Notes: a model not told the origin generated them from the sequence alone. A stretch of DNA of 27,155 nt from Arsenophonus sp. aPb (GCF_029873475.1 NZ_CP123503.1:1-27155), one strand, 5' to 3'. Shown: positions 7,315-15,425, counted from the first letter of the stretch. Numbers and translations are program-made.

Positions 7315-8487
7315 TTAATGTTTTTTGAATCTCATGAAAAACCAATAAGCTAATCCAGCGACTAAAATCGAATTCAAAGAAGATATGCCTATTTTAAGAG
7401 ATACGCCAACGATAGTTCCAATTATGCAAGCAATAATAGCCGACCAGCCAATCAGTGGAGTAGATAAATCGTCAGGTAATTTTCCTTTCTTTCTTGTTTC
7501 ATCTAATAATTTGCGACTTGTTTTTAAAATATAATAATCAATTAGCATAACACCTGCTACAGGCGGAAAAATAACCCCTAGAATAGAAAGAAAATCAACG
7601 AAATGGTCTAAGATACCGATCATAGATAATGCCGTGCCAGCTAATCCAACACAGATCGTTATTTTGAAATAATCCCATTTTTTTCCAGTGAAAATTTGGA
7701 GTGCATTAGCTAATCCTAAAGATGATGTATACAAGTTCACGTCATTTACTTTTACCACAGATAAAATAACTGAAATTAATCCGACAACACCTGCATTAAT
7801 TGTAACAATATCAACTATATCAGCAGTATTTAAAGCTTGAGCAATTAATATTGATATGCCATTTATAATAAACTCTCCTACTATGATACATAACGTTATC
7901 ATCCAAAATAAATGTTTTTTCGTCTTACAGTAACGACTAAGATCAGGTGTGGTTAATGATGCCATCATAAAGCCACCGGCCACTATTGTAGCTGCTTCAT
8001 TGACACTTAATTTTGTTGTGCTTGAATGATTTTGTATAACTATACTGTCGTTAAAAATTAAAGATAAAAAAATATATAAAATAACTATAAAAAATAAAGG
8101 TACTGCTATTTTTGCTGTTAATGTTAACGCTTTAAATCCTGACGCGACTAAAAAAGTAAAAGCTAATCCTGAGAATAAAGTCACTATCTCAAAGTTTAAT
8201 TTATAATTAAAAGCATTTAATATGCCATTAGCCAAAACTGAATTTTGAACACCGAACCAACCTATTGAACTGATAGCAATAATAATACTGACTATTAAGG
8301 AACCAATACGACCGAAACCACACCAACGAGATAATAAACTAGTTGATAGTCCTTCTTTCATACCAGCAAAGCCAATACCAAAGCTAACACCTTCTAAAAG
8401 CAAACTACCCAAACATGAAGCTAGCATGGCTTCCCAGAAGGTCATACTATTACCCAAAGTAGCTCCTAGCATAAATTGAGAAAGTAT
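7315..8487 (-). pseudogene. codB: cytosine permease (NCS1/CodB-like), C-terminal part separated by IS
   Basis: This covers about 90% of an NCS1-family nucleobase:cation symporter. Seen are about 11 hydrophobic segments, the SSIGWFGVQNSVLANG segment (matching 'GWFGV' of CodB), the GGFMMASLTTPDLSRYCK loop, and VKVNDVNLYTSSLGLAN (CodB 'NDNALYASGLGFAN'). The frame is open to 8487, where an IS6-family element begins. The missing N-terminus (37 codons) is at 9354-9463 on the opposite strand. Joining the two at the shared 8-bp duplication restores one frame (...MTAILS + QFMLGATLGN...) of about 424 aa, close to CodB's 419. The gene is otherwise undamaged, so the disruption looks recent. Its role would have been cytosine (or related base) uptake through the inner membrane. 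Confidence 0.88.
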
Positions 8488-9302
8488 GGTTCTGTCGCAT
8501 TAATGTTGGAAGTTTAATTTGTGGTAGTTAGAAGAATTGTTAGGCGACTAAAGTGTAAAAAGCATCGACTGGACAGAGAATTAGGCCATTGATAGGAATT
8601 TGTTGTTTATGGAGCATATGCAATATTTCTATTCCTTCCAGTAAAACTTTTGCCGTTCGGTACGTCTTAAAACCAAGCATCGCTCGATAGCGTTTTTTAA
8701 TGAAACGGTGATCTTGCTCTACCATGTTATTTTTATAACGGCACTGTCTTATTTTTATCCCCAGCTCACGTTGATTAAGTGACATTAATGCAGCCCGATT
8801 AGCACCACTTTTATCAATATTCACTTCCATAGGATAGGTATTTTGATGGATAGCTTTCTTTAAAAAGCGTAATGCAGATTTTTTATTTCGCTTTTGACTA
8901 AGAATAAAATCTATCGTTTCACCACTAGCCTCTACGGCGCGATAAAGATAATGCCATTTCCCTTTTATCCTGATATAGGTTTCATCCAGATACCAGGTGC
9001 CACCATAGATTTTTCGTTTCTTTCTGGCAACACTTGCTAGTTTTGGCGTCAGTCGTAAAATCCAGCGGTGAATGGTGGAGTGATCAACAAAAATACCTCT
9101 TTCCTGCATCATCTCCTCAAGGTTACGCAAGCTTAAGGAATACGCCAGGTACCAACGTAGACAAACTAAAATGACATCGACGGGATAGTGGAGACGTTTA
9201 AAGCTTTGTTTAACAATATTCATAAGAGTCAATTATATCTGCTTGTAGTACAAGGTTTACAAATCGATCTTATCAAACAGACTCTTTTAATGCGACAGAA
9301 CC
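8488..9302 (-). mobile_element. IS6-family insertion sequence, copy 1
   Basis: An 815-bp element with 16-bp terminal inverted repeats GGTTCTGTCGCATTAA at 8488-8503 and its complement ending at 9302. It has one transposase ORF. The left flank is GAAAGTAT (8480-8487). The complementary ATACTTTC is beside copy 2, the signature of an 8-bp target duplication split between two inverted copies. The right flank is GAGCATAT. It carries the same transposase as copy 2. Confidence 0.93.
8540..9223 (-). CDS. IS6-family DDE transposase (copy 1)
   Basis: This 227-aa transposase starts at ATG 9223 (MNIVKQSFKRLHYPVDV). A TTG three codons earlier is open but less likely. It has the N-terminal HTH region (LSLRNLEEMMQERGIFVDHSTIHRWI) and the IS6 DDE catalytic domain: D80 in WYLDETYIRIKGKW, D137 in NIDKSGAN and E169 in MVEQDHRFIKKR. 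It moves by a replicative route that generates cointegrates or, intramolecularly, deletions and inversions. Protein sequence is identical to the copy at 9543-10226. Confidence 0.95.
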   Translation of the reverse strand: MNIVKQSFKRLHYPVDVILVCLRWYLAYSLSLRNLEEMMQERGIFVDHSTIHRWILRLTPKLASVARKKRKIYGGTWYLDETYIRIKGKWHYLYRAVEASGETIDFILSQKRNKKSALRFLKKAIHQNTYPMEVNIDKSGANRAALMSLNQRELGIKIRQCRYKNNMVEQDHRFIKKRYRAMLGFKTYRTAKVLLEGIEILHMLHKQQIPINGLILCPVDAFYTLVA

Positions 9303-9463
9303 GAGCATATAGCTAAGAATATCACTAGCCAAAAAATAAAGGAAAGAGGAATAATGGAAAAAAAAGCCGATGATACTTATGTTTTTAGTCGAGTACCTAC
9401 TGATGCAAGAGTTAGTTTTATTGATGTTACATTAGTTCGCATGGGAATGACCGCTATACTTTC
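9303..9463 (+). other. inverted segment between the two IS copies
   Basis: This 161-bp unique piece carries the permease 5' end and its SD region on the plus strand. The rest of the permease lies on the minus strand outside copy 1. ATACTTTC at 9456-9463 pairs with GAAAGTAT at 8480-8487. Confidence 0.85.
9354..9463 (+). pseudogene. codB: cytosine permease N-terminal fragment (flipped)
   Basis: ATG at 9354 follows the SD-like AGGAAAGAGGAATA. It encodes 36 complete residues beginning MEKKADDTYVFSRVPTDARV and ending MGMTAIL(S) at the IS boundary. The residues up to the first membrane segment match the cytoplasmic N-terminus expected for NCS1 permeases. Fused in silico to the fragment at 7315-8487 across ATACTTTC, it restores an uninterrupted permease. 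In its present position it is cut off by IS copy 2 and cannot yield a transporter. Confidence 0.85.
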
Positions 9464-10278
9464 GGTTCTGTCGCATTAAAAGAGTCTGTTTGATAAGATC
9501 GATTTGTAAACCTTGTACTACAAGCAGATATAATTGACTCTTATGAATATTGTTAAACAAAGCTTTAAACGTCTCCACTATCCCGTCGATGTCATTTTAG
9601 TTTGTCTACGTTGGTACCTGGCGTATTCCTTAAGCTTGCGTAACCTTGAGGAGATGATGCAGGAAAGAGGTATTTTTGTTGATCACTCCACCATTCACCG
9701 CTGGATTTTACGACTGACGCCAAAACTAGCAAGTGTTGCCAGAAAGAAACGAAAAATCTATGGTGGCACCTGGTATCTGGATGAAACCTATATCAGGATA
9801 AAAGGGAAATGGCATTATCTTTATCGCGCCGTAGAGGCTAGTGGTGAAACGATAGATTTTATTCTTAGTCAAAAGCGAAATAAAAAATCTGCATTACGCT
9901 TTTTAAAGAAAGCTATCCATCAAAATACCTATCCTATGGAAGTGAATATTGATAAAAGTGGTGCTAATCGGGCTGCATTAATGTCACTTAATCAACGTGA
10001 GCTGGGGATAAAAATAAGACAGTGCCGTTATAAAAATAACATGGTAGAGCAAGATCACCGTTTCATTAAAAAACGCTATCGAGCGATGCTTGGTTTTAAG
10101 ACGTACCGAACGGCAAAAGTTTTACTGGAAGGAATAGAAATATTGCATATGCTCCATAAACAACAAATTCCTATCAATGGCCTAATTCTCTGTCCAGTCG
10201 ATGCTTTTTACACTTTAGTCGCCTAACAATTCTTCTAACTACCACAAATTAAACTTCCAACATTAATGCGACAGAACC
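9464..10278 (+). mobile_element. IS6-family insertion sequence, copy 2 (inverted)
   Basis: An 815-bp element identical in length and in transposase to copy 1, in the opposite orientation. Terminal repeats GGTTCTGTCGCATTAA begin at 9464 and end at 10278. The left flank ATACTTTC matches copy 1's outer flank inverted. The right flank CTAAGCTA has no partner beside copy 1, so the outer junction with the methyltransferase gene comes from another event. Confidence 0.93.
9543..10226 (+). CDS. IS6-family DDE transposase (copy 2)
   Basis: This 227-aa transposase is identical to the minus-strand copy, with D80, D137 and E169 all present. The ATG at 9543 is preferred to the in-frame TTG at 9534. It covers most of the 815-bp element, as is usual for the IS6 family. 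Both copies look functional, so further inversions or cointegrates on this molecule are plausible. Confidence 0.95.
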   Translation: MNIVKQSFKRLHYPVDVILVCLRWYLAYSLSLRNLEEMMQERGIFVDHSTIHRWILRLTPKLASVARKKRKIYGGTWYLDETYIRIKGKWHYLYRAVEASGETIDFILSQKRNKKSALRFLKKAIHQNTYPMEVNIDKSGANRAALMSLNQRELGIKIRQCRYKNNMVEQDHRFIKKRYRAMLGFKTYRTAKVLLEGIEILHMLHKQQIPINGLILCPVDAFYTLVA

Positions 10279-11295
10279 CTAAGCTACATCAAAACCTTAC
10301 CGGATGATTGCATTGACTTAATTGTCACCGATCCGCCGTATTTTCGTGTGAAAAATTACCAATGGGATAATCAGTGGGACACGGTCACTGATTATTTAAT
10401 CTGGATAGATGCGCTTTTATCACAATTCTGGCGAGTATTAAAACCTAACGGGGGTTTATATCTTTTTTGTAGCCATCGATTAGCAGCTGACGCAGAGCTA
10501 TTAGTACGCGACCGATTTAATGTGCTTAACCATATCATCTTGGCAAAACCATCAGGACGTTGGGGCAAAATCAATAAAGAAAGTTTGCGGTGTTATTTCC
10601 CATCGACAGAAAGAATTATCTTTGCAGAACACTACCAGTTGTCTTATATGGGAAAAACAACTAATTACAACAAACAATGTCGTCAGTTAAAAGATAACGT
10701 ATTTAAACCTTTAGTTGAATACTTTAAAAAAGCCAAAAAAACATTAGGCATTACGGCGAAAGAAATTGAGCGGGCCACTGGTAAACAAATGGCCAGCCAT
10801 TGGTTTGGTTATAGTCAGTGGCAATTACCGAGCAAAGAAGATTATCACAAATTACAAATATTGTTTGAGCATGTCGCTTCAAAAAACCGTCATAGTAATC
10901 CATTTAATCGTGAATATTCAGCACTAGTCAACGATCGTAATCTTCTTAATATTAAGTATGATGAACTGGCCGCCAAATATCAGTTATTACGCCGTCATTT
11001 TTCGGTCACTGTAGACGTGAAACATACCGACGTGTGGGATTACCCGCCAGTGCAATATTATCCCAACAAACACCCTTGTGAAAAACCTGTTGCTATGATG
11101 GAGCACATCATAAAAAGCAGTAGTCAGCAAGGTGACTTAGTGGCTGATTTTTTTATGGGATCAGGATCAGCCATTAAAGCCGCGTTAAAACTTAATCGAC
11201 GAAGTTTAGGTGTTGAACTGGAACAAAAATGGTTTGAACAAACCAAACAGGAAATTACACGGTTACAAAATGAAACAAGTAGCCATTCAAATTGA
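10279..11295 (+). pseudogene. N6-adenine/N4-cytosine DNA methyltransferase, 5' end cut by IS
   Basis: The frame is open from the IS boundary at 10279 and reads LSYIKTLPDDCIDLIVTDPPYF, so catalytic motif IV (DPPY, residues 18-21) is present. The SAM-binding motif I lies near the C-terminus (DLVADFFMGSGSAIKAALKL). This order, with a target-recognition region between them, is the beta-type arrangement of the N6_N4_Mtase family common in phages. 'HPCEKPVAMMEHII' is the usual motif before motif I. The homologous start is probably only about 10 codons upstream, replaced by the IS. A GTG at 10348 is open but would lose DPPY, so it is unlikely to give an active enzyme. The neighbouring dcm-like gene suggests a phage anti-restriction methylation cassette. 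Confidence 0.82.
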
Positions 11296-11309
11296 AAAAG
11301 GATCCATTT

Positions 11310-12239
11310 GTGGCTGCTTATTATAACGAAATCGATCCTTATGCGGCGCAATGGCTGCGTAATTTAATCGCCGCCGGACATATAGCCAATGGCGATGTTG
11401 ACGAACGATCAATTGAGGATGTGAAACCCGATGACCTTAAAACCTATACACAATGTCATTTCTTCGCCGGAATCGGCGTCTGGTCTTACGCTTTGCGACA
11501 AGCTGGATGGCCAGATGATAAGCCAGTCTGGACGGGAAGTTGCCCCTGCCAACCTTTCAGCGCAGCAGGCAAAGGAAAAGGACTTACTGACAAGCGGCAC
11601 TTATGGCCGGCGTTTTTCCACCTCATTTGCCAGTGCAAACCTGACATTATCTTTGGTGAACAGGTTGCAAGTACAGACGGCATTGTCTGGCTCGAGCTTG
11701 TACAATCTGACCTGGAAGCAGAGAACTACACCACAGCAGCGATCGATTTATGCGCTGCGGGCTTCGGCGCACCGCACATCCGGCAAAGGCTCTACTGGTT
11801 GGCCGACACCCACGGCGACCGACTGCAAAGGAAGCGGACCAACAATAATTCGGAAAGACGGAAAAAACAGGATGTTCAGCAGACTGGATTATGCGACAGA
11901 GCAAGGAATAATGATAACAGGATGGTTAACACCGACAACGGTGAATTCAACACGATCACCGGATGCGCTACAAGAAAGACAGAGAAAAAGATTACTAGCA
12001 GGCCGAAAGTCTTTAAGTCCTGGGAATCTGGAAGAACAGGTGATTATGTATCTGGATATTGGGAAAATGCAGATTGGCTACTTTGTAGAGATGGAAAGTT
12101 GCGCCCGATTGAATCCGGCACATTCCCGTTGGCTCATGGGATTACCTCACGTGTGGGACGATTGCGCGCCTACGGTAATGCCATCGTCGCGCCAGTGGCT
12201 AAAACATTCATCAAAGCATTTATAAGCACAAAAAAATAA
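11310..12239 (+). CDS. dcm: phage-type C5-cytosine DNA methyltransferase
   Basis: This 309-aa enzyme is a C5 methyltransferase. Motif I is FFAGIGVWSYAL (FAGIG at 52-56). Motif IV is GSCPCQPFS with catalytic C80. Motif VI is present as GEQV in place of the usual ENV. Motif VIII is RQRLYWLA (about 158-165), and motif X is RLRAYGNAIVAPVA near the C-terminus. The start chosen is GTG 11310 because AAGGAT lies 6 nt before it and VAAYYNEIDPYAAQW matches the usual beginning of phage relatives. An upstream in-frame TTG (11292) overlaps the previous gene's stop. It probably protects phage DNA from restriction. A second long ORF runs through it in the +1 frame. The last 271 bp are repeated, inverted, at 21954-22224. 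Confidence 0.88.
   Translation: MAAYYNEIDPYAAQWLRNLIAAGHIANGDVDERSIEDVKPDDLKTYTQCHFFAGIGVWSYALRQAGWPDDKPVWTGSCPCQPFSAAGKGKGLTDKRHLWPAFFHLICQCKPDIIFGEQVASTDGIVWLELVQSDLEAENYTTAAIDLCAAGFGAPHIRQRLYWLADTHGDRLQRKRTNNNSERRKKQDVQQTGLCDRARNNDNRMVNTDNGEFNTITGCATRKTEKKITSRPKVFKSWESGRTGDYVSGYWENADWLLCRDGKLRPIESGTFPLAHGITSRVGRLRAYGNAIVAPVAKTFIKAFISTKK
11431..12225 (+). CDS. long overlapping ORF inside dcm (+1 frame; uncertain)
   Basis: A 264-codon frame lies wholly within the methyltransferase gene, starting with ATG 11431. It contains two similar tryptophan-proline phrases (TGWPTPTATD and TGWLTPTTVN) and a C-terminal LNPAHSRWLMGLPHVWDDCAP. From memory, phage methyltransferase loci often show a second frame with just such 'GWPTP' and 'NPAHSRWLMGLP' phrases, so it may be a conserved overprinted gene or part of a bifunctional region. 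I see no convincing SD. It could also be a compositional by-product of the dcm frame. Confidence 0.3.
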   Translation: MTLKPIHNVISSPESASGLTLCDKLDGQMISQSGREVAPANLSAQQAKEKDLLTSGTYGRRFSTSFASANLTLSLVNRLQVQTALSGSSLYNLTWKQRTTPQQRSIYALRASAHRTSGKGSTGWPTPTATDCKGSGPTIIRKDGKNRMFSRLDYATEQGIMITGWLTPTTVNSTRSPDALQERQRKRLLAGRKSLSPGNLEEQVIMYLDIGKMQIGYFVEMESCARLNPAHSRWLMGLPHVWDDCAPTVMPSSRQWLKHSSKHL

Positions 12240-12265
12240 ACGCACAGGAGGAAGTCAAGTGCGTT
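12230..12265 (-). terminator. terminator after the 67-aa ORF (left copy)
   Basis: Stem AACGCAC / GTGCGTT (12239-12265), followed on the minus strand by TATTTTTTT. It overlaps the dcm stop on the other strand. The mirror copy is at 21928-21963. Confidence 0.65.
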
Positions 12266-12338
12266 ACTAAAGAAGTTACTGCTATTTTTATTTTTTATCT
12301 ATTTGCTCTATTTTATAAACAGAACCTATTTTTAACTT

Positions 12339-12542
12339 TCATTTAATGACGGTTATTTTTTTACTACCTAACCCTGTCAGGATTTTGTCAGCCCTATCAA
12401 TTTCAAATTGATAAATCAATCCGTTTTCTGTTATTTCTACCTTTCTTAATCTTGTTATTTTTACTATTTTTTCCGCCCAAAAAACGGACATCCCAGGTTT
12501 TAATCTTTGAAATGTTGTTTTACGCTTAGAAAAATTAGACAT
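12339..12542 (-). CDS. 67-aa hypothetical protein (left copy)
   Basis: This short basic protein begins MSNFSKRKTTFQRLKPGMSV. It has beta-rich character (VFWAEKIVKITRLRKVEIT, then LIYQFEIDRADKILTG). I do not recognise the family. It is followed by a good Rho-independent terminator and lies about 360 bp downstream of the structured RNA on the same strand, so the two may belong to one phage-type transcription unit. No strong SD is visible (AAGAAATATC before ATG). An identical copy is at 21651-21854. Confidence 0.5.
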   Translation of the reverse strand: MSNFSKRKTTFQRLKPGMSVFWAEKIVKITRLRKVEITENGLIYQFEIDRADKILTGLGSKKITVIK

Positions 12543-12761
12543 GATATTTCTTGTTGATATTAATCACGATAATTCCCTGAACAAAAATAACTGGTAAAAT
12601 CAAATAAATTTTTGTACTTTAGAAAAGTGAATATGTTACAGCTCATATTCACTTTGAAAATTTCCCTGGTGTTGATGTAAATTAAACATTAAGTTTTAAA
12701 CTAAAATTATTATTAAAATTTTCCTGGTATTAGCTAGTCTTGTCAGCAAACGTTATTACGC

Positions 12762-12785
12762 AAAACCCAGATTATTGGGGTTTTT
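12762..12785. terminator. hairpin downstream of the structured RNA (left copy)
   Basis: AAAACCCA / TGGGGTTTT with one bulge, ending in T runs on both sides. It separates the RNA region from the 67-aa ORF. The mirror copy is at 21408-21431. The rest of 12543-12901 shows no gene; it holds only two similar phrases around cctggtgttg and cctggtatta. Confidence 0.5.
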
Positions 12786-12901
12786 GATTATTGAAATTCT
12801 GTTATTTTTATTTGAAAAATCGAAGGTGTCTTCGTGCATCATCATTCCCCATTAAAAGAATAAAAGCAGAAGTCTGAACACCCAGGTTTATAATGAGATT
12901 G

Positions 12902-12978
12902 GGTGGTAGACTGAATGGGGTTAGCAATACCGAACTCAAGCGATCGGCGAGTCTTTCGACTCCCCCATCCAGCCCACC
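12902..12978 (-). ncRNA. C4/P4-CI-like antisense immunity RNA (left copy)
   Basis: Mirror image of 21215-21291, identical in sequence; structure is described there. The antisense loop would pair with the complementary segment at 13036-13061 on the same strand. Small ORFs that run through this region (12808-13084) look like by-products of the structured RNA. Confidence 0.6.
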
Positions 12979-13002
12979 ATAGAAATGGCGTAAAAATTTG
13001 TG

Positions 13003-13035
13003 CCAGTATAAATACAAACAATATATTTATACTGG
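13003..13035. other. strong hairpin between RNA target and RNA (left copy)
   Basis: Perfect 12-bp stem ccagtataaata / tatttatactgg with a 9-nt loop. It lies between the complementary target and the C4-like RNA, so it may be a processing or attenuation hairpin. Confidence 0.6.
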
Positions 13036-13061
13036 GCTTGAGTTTACGGGTTGCTAATCCC
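13036..13061 (-). promoter_or_regulatory. antisense target of the C4-like RNA (left copy)
   Basis: Read on the minus strand this segment contains TTAGCAA and AACTCAAGC, complementary to TTGCTAA and GCTTGAGTT of the RNA at 12902-12978. The intervening bases also nearly match, giving about 25 nt of interrupted pairing. From here to 13327 no gene is evident. Confidence 0.6.
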
Positions 13062-13327
13062 GATCTCTGATCTCTCAGAGACATTTTTAACTTACTTAAT
13101 TTTTCGACTGGAGTAAAACAATTTATTCCTTTGATAAGAAATGCTTAATTTTTAATCAAAACAAAATAAAATCTGATATTTGTTTACACATTATCATTTT
13201 TAAAAAGTAACATCTTTCAATAAAACAAATTAAATTAAAAAAACACTATATTTTATTTTTAATATAATTTTCAAATAAAAGTCAATATAGGAATTTCCCA
13301 TACTCCTATAGAGTACAAAATCCAAGG

Positions 13328-14050
13328 TCAAGCTAACGGTATATATGGGTTAGGGTTTATAAATTTATTGGGTGCGTATTTATCGTAGCCATTATTTCTA
13401 CAGTACTCTATCAATTGATTTAAAGCATTAACCCCCGTTTTTTTATAAATCTTCTGTAAGTAATTCTCTACTGTGCCAGGGGAAATATTTAAACGCCTGG
13501 CGATTTCTTTAATGCTTAACGACTGCAAAGAGAAAAAAACAACATCAAATTCGCGATCAGTGAATAAATCGGTTGGTTTGCCAAAAGATAAAGATTCAGG
13601 AAGTTTATTGTTTTCTAAATGATACATAGAGAAAAGTTCTAATTTTTTACCTCTCCCAACGACGCCTATTGATTTCCCATCTCTGATTAGTGGTGTTACT
13701 TCAAGTAAAAATGGTTGTACTATTTTCTCTCGACCACCATAAACAAACGTATTCAGCACTGGGATCGTTTTTTGGTTTTCCATCACATTTTTATCATTTG
13801 CCTGTATAATCTCTTCAAATTCCGACCATGGAGCCGGACATTCGCTATCCAGAAGACCTTCTATATTAAAACCTTTAGGTAGTCCGCTATAGTGGATCAT
13901 AATATTGTTAGCGTAGACAAATCTTGATTCATTATCTTTTATAACCCAGAAGTCATTACTATGTTCCATGTATGAAATAAGTGCCTCAAAGCTATTTGAT
14001 CGAATATCAAGATCTTTGTTGATCGAGAATTTCATACTTTTTCTCTCCAT
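13328..14050 (-). CDS. PAS-LuxR transcriptional regulator (left copy)
   Basis: This 240-aa protein has a PAS-like sensor at about residues 30-135 (FWVIKDNESRFVYANNIMIHYSG, later LLEVTPLIRDGKSIGVVG). A LuxR/GerE HTH is at 162-217 (LFTDREFDVVFFS, SIKEIARRLNISPGTVENYLQKIY). The start at ATG 14050 is supported by GAGG about 8 nt upstream. The frame continues 52 codons further up, but through low-complexity AT-rich DNA. It is divergent from the TIR-like gene at 14361, with 310 bp between, so it may control that gene. The signal sensed is unknown. An identical copy is at 20143-20865. Confidence 0.82.
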   Translation of the reverse strand: MERKSMKFSINKDLDIRSNSFEALISYMEHSNDFWVIKDNESRFVYANNIMIHYSGLPKGFNIEGLLDSECPAPWSEFEEIIQANDKNVMENQKTIPVLNTFVYGGREKIVQPFLLEVTPLIRDGKSIGVVGRGKKLELFSMYHLENNKLPESLSFGKPTDLFTDREFDVVFFSLQSLSIKEIARRLNISPGTVENYLQKIYKKTGVNALNQLIEYCRNNGYDKYAPNKFINPNPYIPLA

Positions 14051-14224
14051 GATATATACCTCTTCTGTTACAAAAAATTTTGTTTTATTTAACTTAGAGT
14101 ATGTAATTATATTTTTATTCTTATTTTTTAGAAAAAGATTGTATTTTATCAAAATATTGATAAAAAAAACCATGAAATGAAAAGATAAATAGCAACTAAA
14201 ATACATCTAAAAAGTGTCTTACTT

Positions 14225-14246
14225 GGGGTTAGTTTGGATATTGAAA
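14225..14246 (+). repeat. degenerate Tn3-type terminal repeat start (left copy)
   Basis: ggggttagtttggatattga matches the first bases of the 38-bp Tn3-type repeat at 22225 and 23091 (ggggtcagtttggatatcga) at all but two positions in 22. It lies just upstream of the TIR-like gene. The remaining 16 bp of the 38-bp repeat do not match well. The mirror copy ends at 19968. Confidence 0.4.
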
Positions 14247-14360
14247 CACAAAAGCTATCGCCTTTATAAAAAAATCAGCGATTACCGCTTATCTGCAACT
14301 ACACCAAATGTTATTATCACCATACTTAATACTTGTAATTAGTAAAATTGGAGCAATACA

Positions 14361-15200
14361 TTGTTTAACCTTATTGTCAAACCATGGGATTCTAACCCTC
14401 CTAGAATAGATATAGAACGTGTATTACGCAGTTGTGAATACACTGAAGAAAATCTTTGTGAGCAATTTAAAAAAAATGGATGTCTAGATTTAGCACAATT
14501 ACAAAAAATTCCATGTCTTTTTATGACAGAAGGAAAAGAAGATGAAATCGCTTACATTGGGAAGATAAGCGAAGCGAGAATATATTCTAATCAGGTACAT
14601 TTTAACTATTCATTTGATAAAAGTGTTCCTAAAATTTTAAATAAAATCATATATAAACATCGCAATGATTTGCATATGCACGATAGGGAGTTTTCTAGAA
14701 ATCATTGGGCGGTTAAGGATGTTGACCTTTACCAATTTTTATTTCAAAAACTTACAATTAGACAACAAAAACCAACTGTATTTCAAATACCAGAACATAA
14801 AGATACTAACAGCGATTTAGTGTCTGTAATGATGCCGTTTGATAAAAAATTTAATGATATCTATACAAGTATTCAGACAGCATCAAATAATATTGGTTTT
14901 GAATGTAAGCGAGCTGATGACTTTTGGAAAAATGATATAATCATCCAAGATATTGTAACATTAATCGATAGCGCACGTATTGTTGTATGTGATTGCACAG
15001 GTCAAAATCCGAATGTTTTTTATGAAATAGGGATTGCCCATACCCTTGGTTGCAAAGTTATATTAATTACTCAAGAAGAAAGGGGGACGCCTTTCGATAT
15101 ACAGCATATCCGCTCTATTCGTTATAATAACGATCTAGAAGGTTTAACAAATTTAGCTAATGCACTACAAGAAAGAATGAACAATATTATTAATAGCTAA
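14361..15200 (+). CDS. TIR/nucleoside deoxyribosyltransferase-like protein (left copy)
   Basis: This 279-aa protein has two parts. Residues 1-130 form an N-terminal domain (MFNLIVKPWD, LFMTEGKEDEIAYIG, EFSRNHWAVKDVDLYQFLF) that I recall from a family of uncharacterised proteins. Residues 150-260 form a TIR/deoxyribosyltransferase-like Rossmann domain: SVMMPFDKKFNDIY, RADDFWKNDIIIQDIV, IVVCDCTGQNPNVFYEIGIAH, VILITQ. E222 (NVFYE) and D211 are the likely catalytic or ligand residues. Such domains cleave N-glycosidic bonds of nucleotides or NAD, or bind nucleotide signals, and are common in antiphage systems. That role here is inference. Start is TTG 14361 with GGAG 7 nt upstream. It is divergent from the PAS-LuxR gene. 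An identical copy is at 18993-19832. Confidence 0.75.
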   Translation: MFNLIVKPWDSNPPRIDIERVLRSCEYTEENLCEQFKKNGCLDLAQLQKIPCLFMTEGKEDEIAYIGKISEARIYSNQVHFNYSFDKSVPKILNKIIYKHRNDLHMHDREFSRNHWAVKDVDLYQFLFQKLTIRQQKPTVFQIPEHKDTNSDLVSVMMPFDKKFNDIYTSIQTASNNIGFECKRADDFWKNDIIIQDIVTLIDSARIVVCDCTGQNPNVFYEIGIAHTLGCKVILITQEERGTPFDIQHIRSIRYNNDLEGLTNLANALQERMNNIINS

Positions 15201-15266
15201 ATAACACCTCAAGAACCAAAAACATAATTTCTTAAAATTAGCCCTTATTTAACATAATGGCTCTAA

Positions 15267-15425
15267 CCCGTCTCGCGACTTTCTAACTCAATCCCAAAAT
15301 GACCGCTAAGGCTTAAAAAAATAAACTTTCTTGGTGAAAATCGGCGATTTTTTGAAACAACATTTAATTAACAAATAACCACTCTGGCACTTCACGCTAA
15401 TTTAACCCGCTAAGCCTTATTTTTG
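15267..15425. repeat. diverged extension of arm A (left copy)
   Basis: Beyond the identical arm, this stretch still aligns with the reverse complement of 18770-18926, but with many substitutions and small indels (for example the shared ctttcttggtgaaaatcg). The region 15201-15500 holds no gene that I can see. It ends in ttcacgctaattta..., which also occurs at 23060-23089. Confidence 0.7.

Larger units (their letters stand above)
11969..15266. repeat. inverted duplication, arm A (left copy)
   Basis: These 3298 bp recur in reverse complement at 18927-22224. Every paired feature satisfies left + right = 34193, so no indels are present, and the encoded proteins are identical. Left boundary is inside dcm (tacaagaaag). 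The inner boundary is at ggctctaa, after which the copies diverge. It contains the dcm 3' end, the 67-aa ORF, the structured RNA, the PAS-LuxR gene and the TIR-like gene. Confidence 0.95.

Noticed and set aside
12917..13065. Inverted pair considered as an attC-like integron site or a tRNA-like end (CCCACCA)
   Set aside because: No integrase or attC core sites, and the folding and complementarity fit an antisense immunity RNA much better. No full tRNA cloverleaf can be drawn.
12808..13084. Two overlapping small ORFs of 69 and 80 codons (and mirror copies at 21109-21385)
   Set aside because: They run through the C4-like RNA, its target and the hairpin. The open frames are better explained as by-products of a structured RNA than as proteins.
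13968..14180. 70-codon ORF antisense to the PAS-LuxR 5' region (mirror at 20013-20225)
   Set aside because: AT-rich low-complexity frame with no SD, lying in the leader of the regulator gene.
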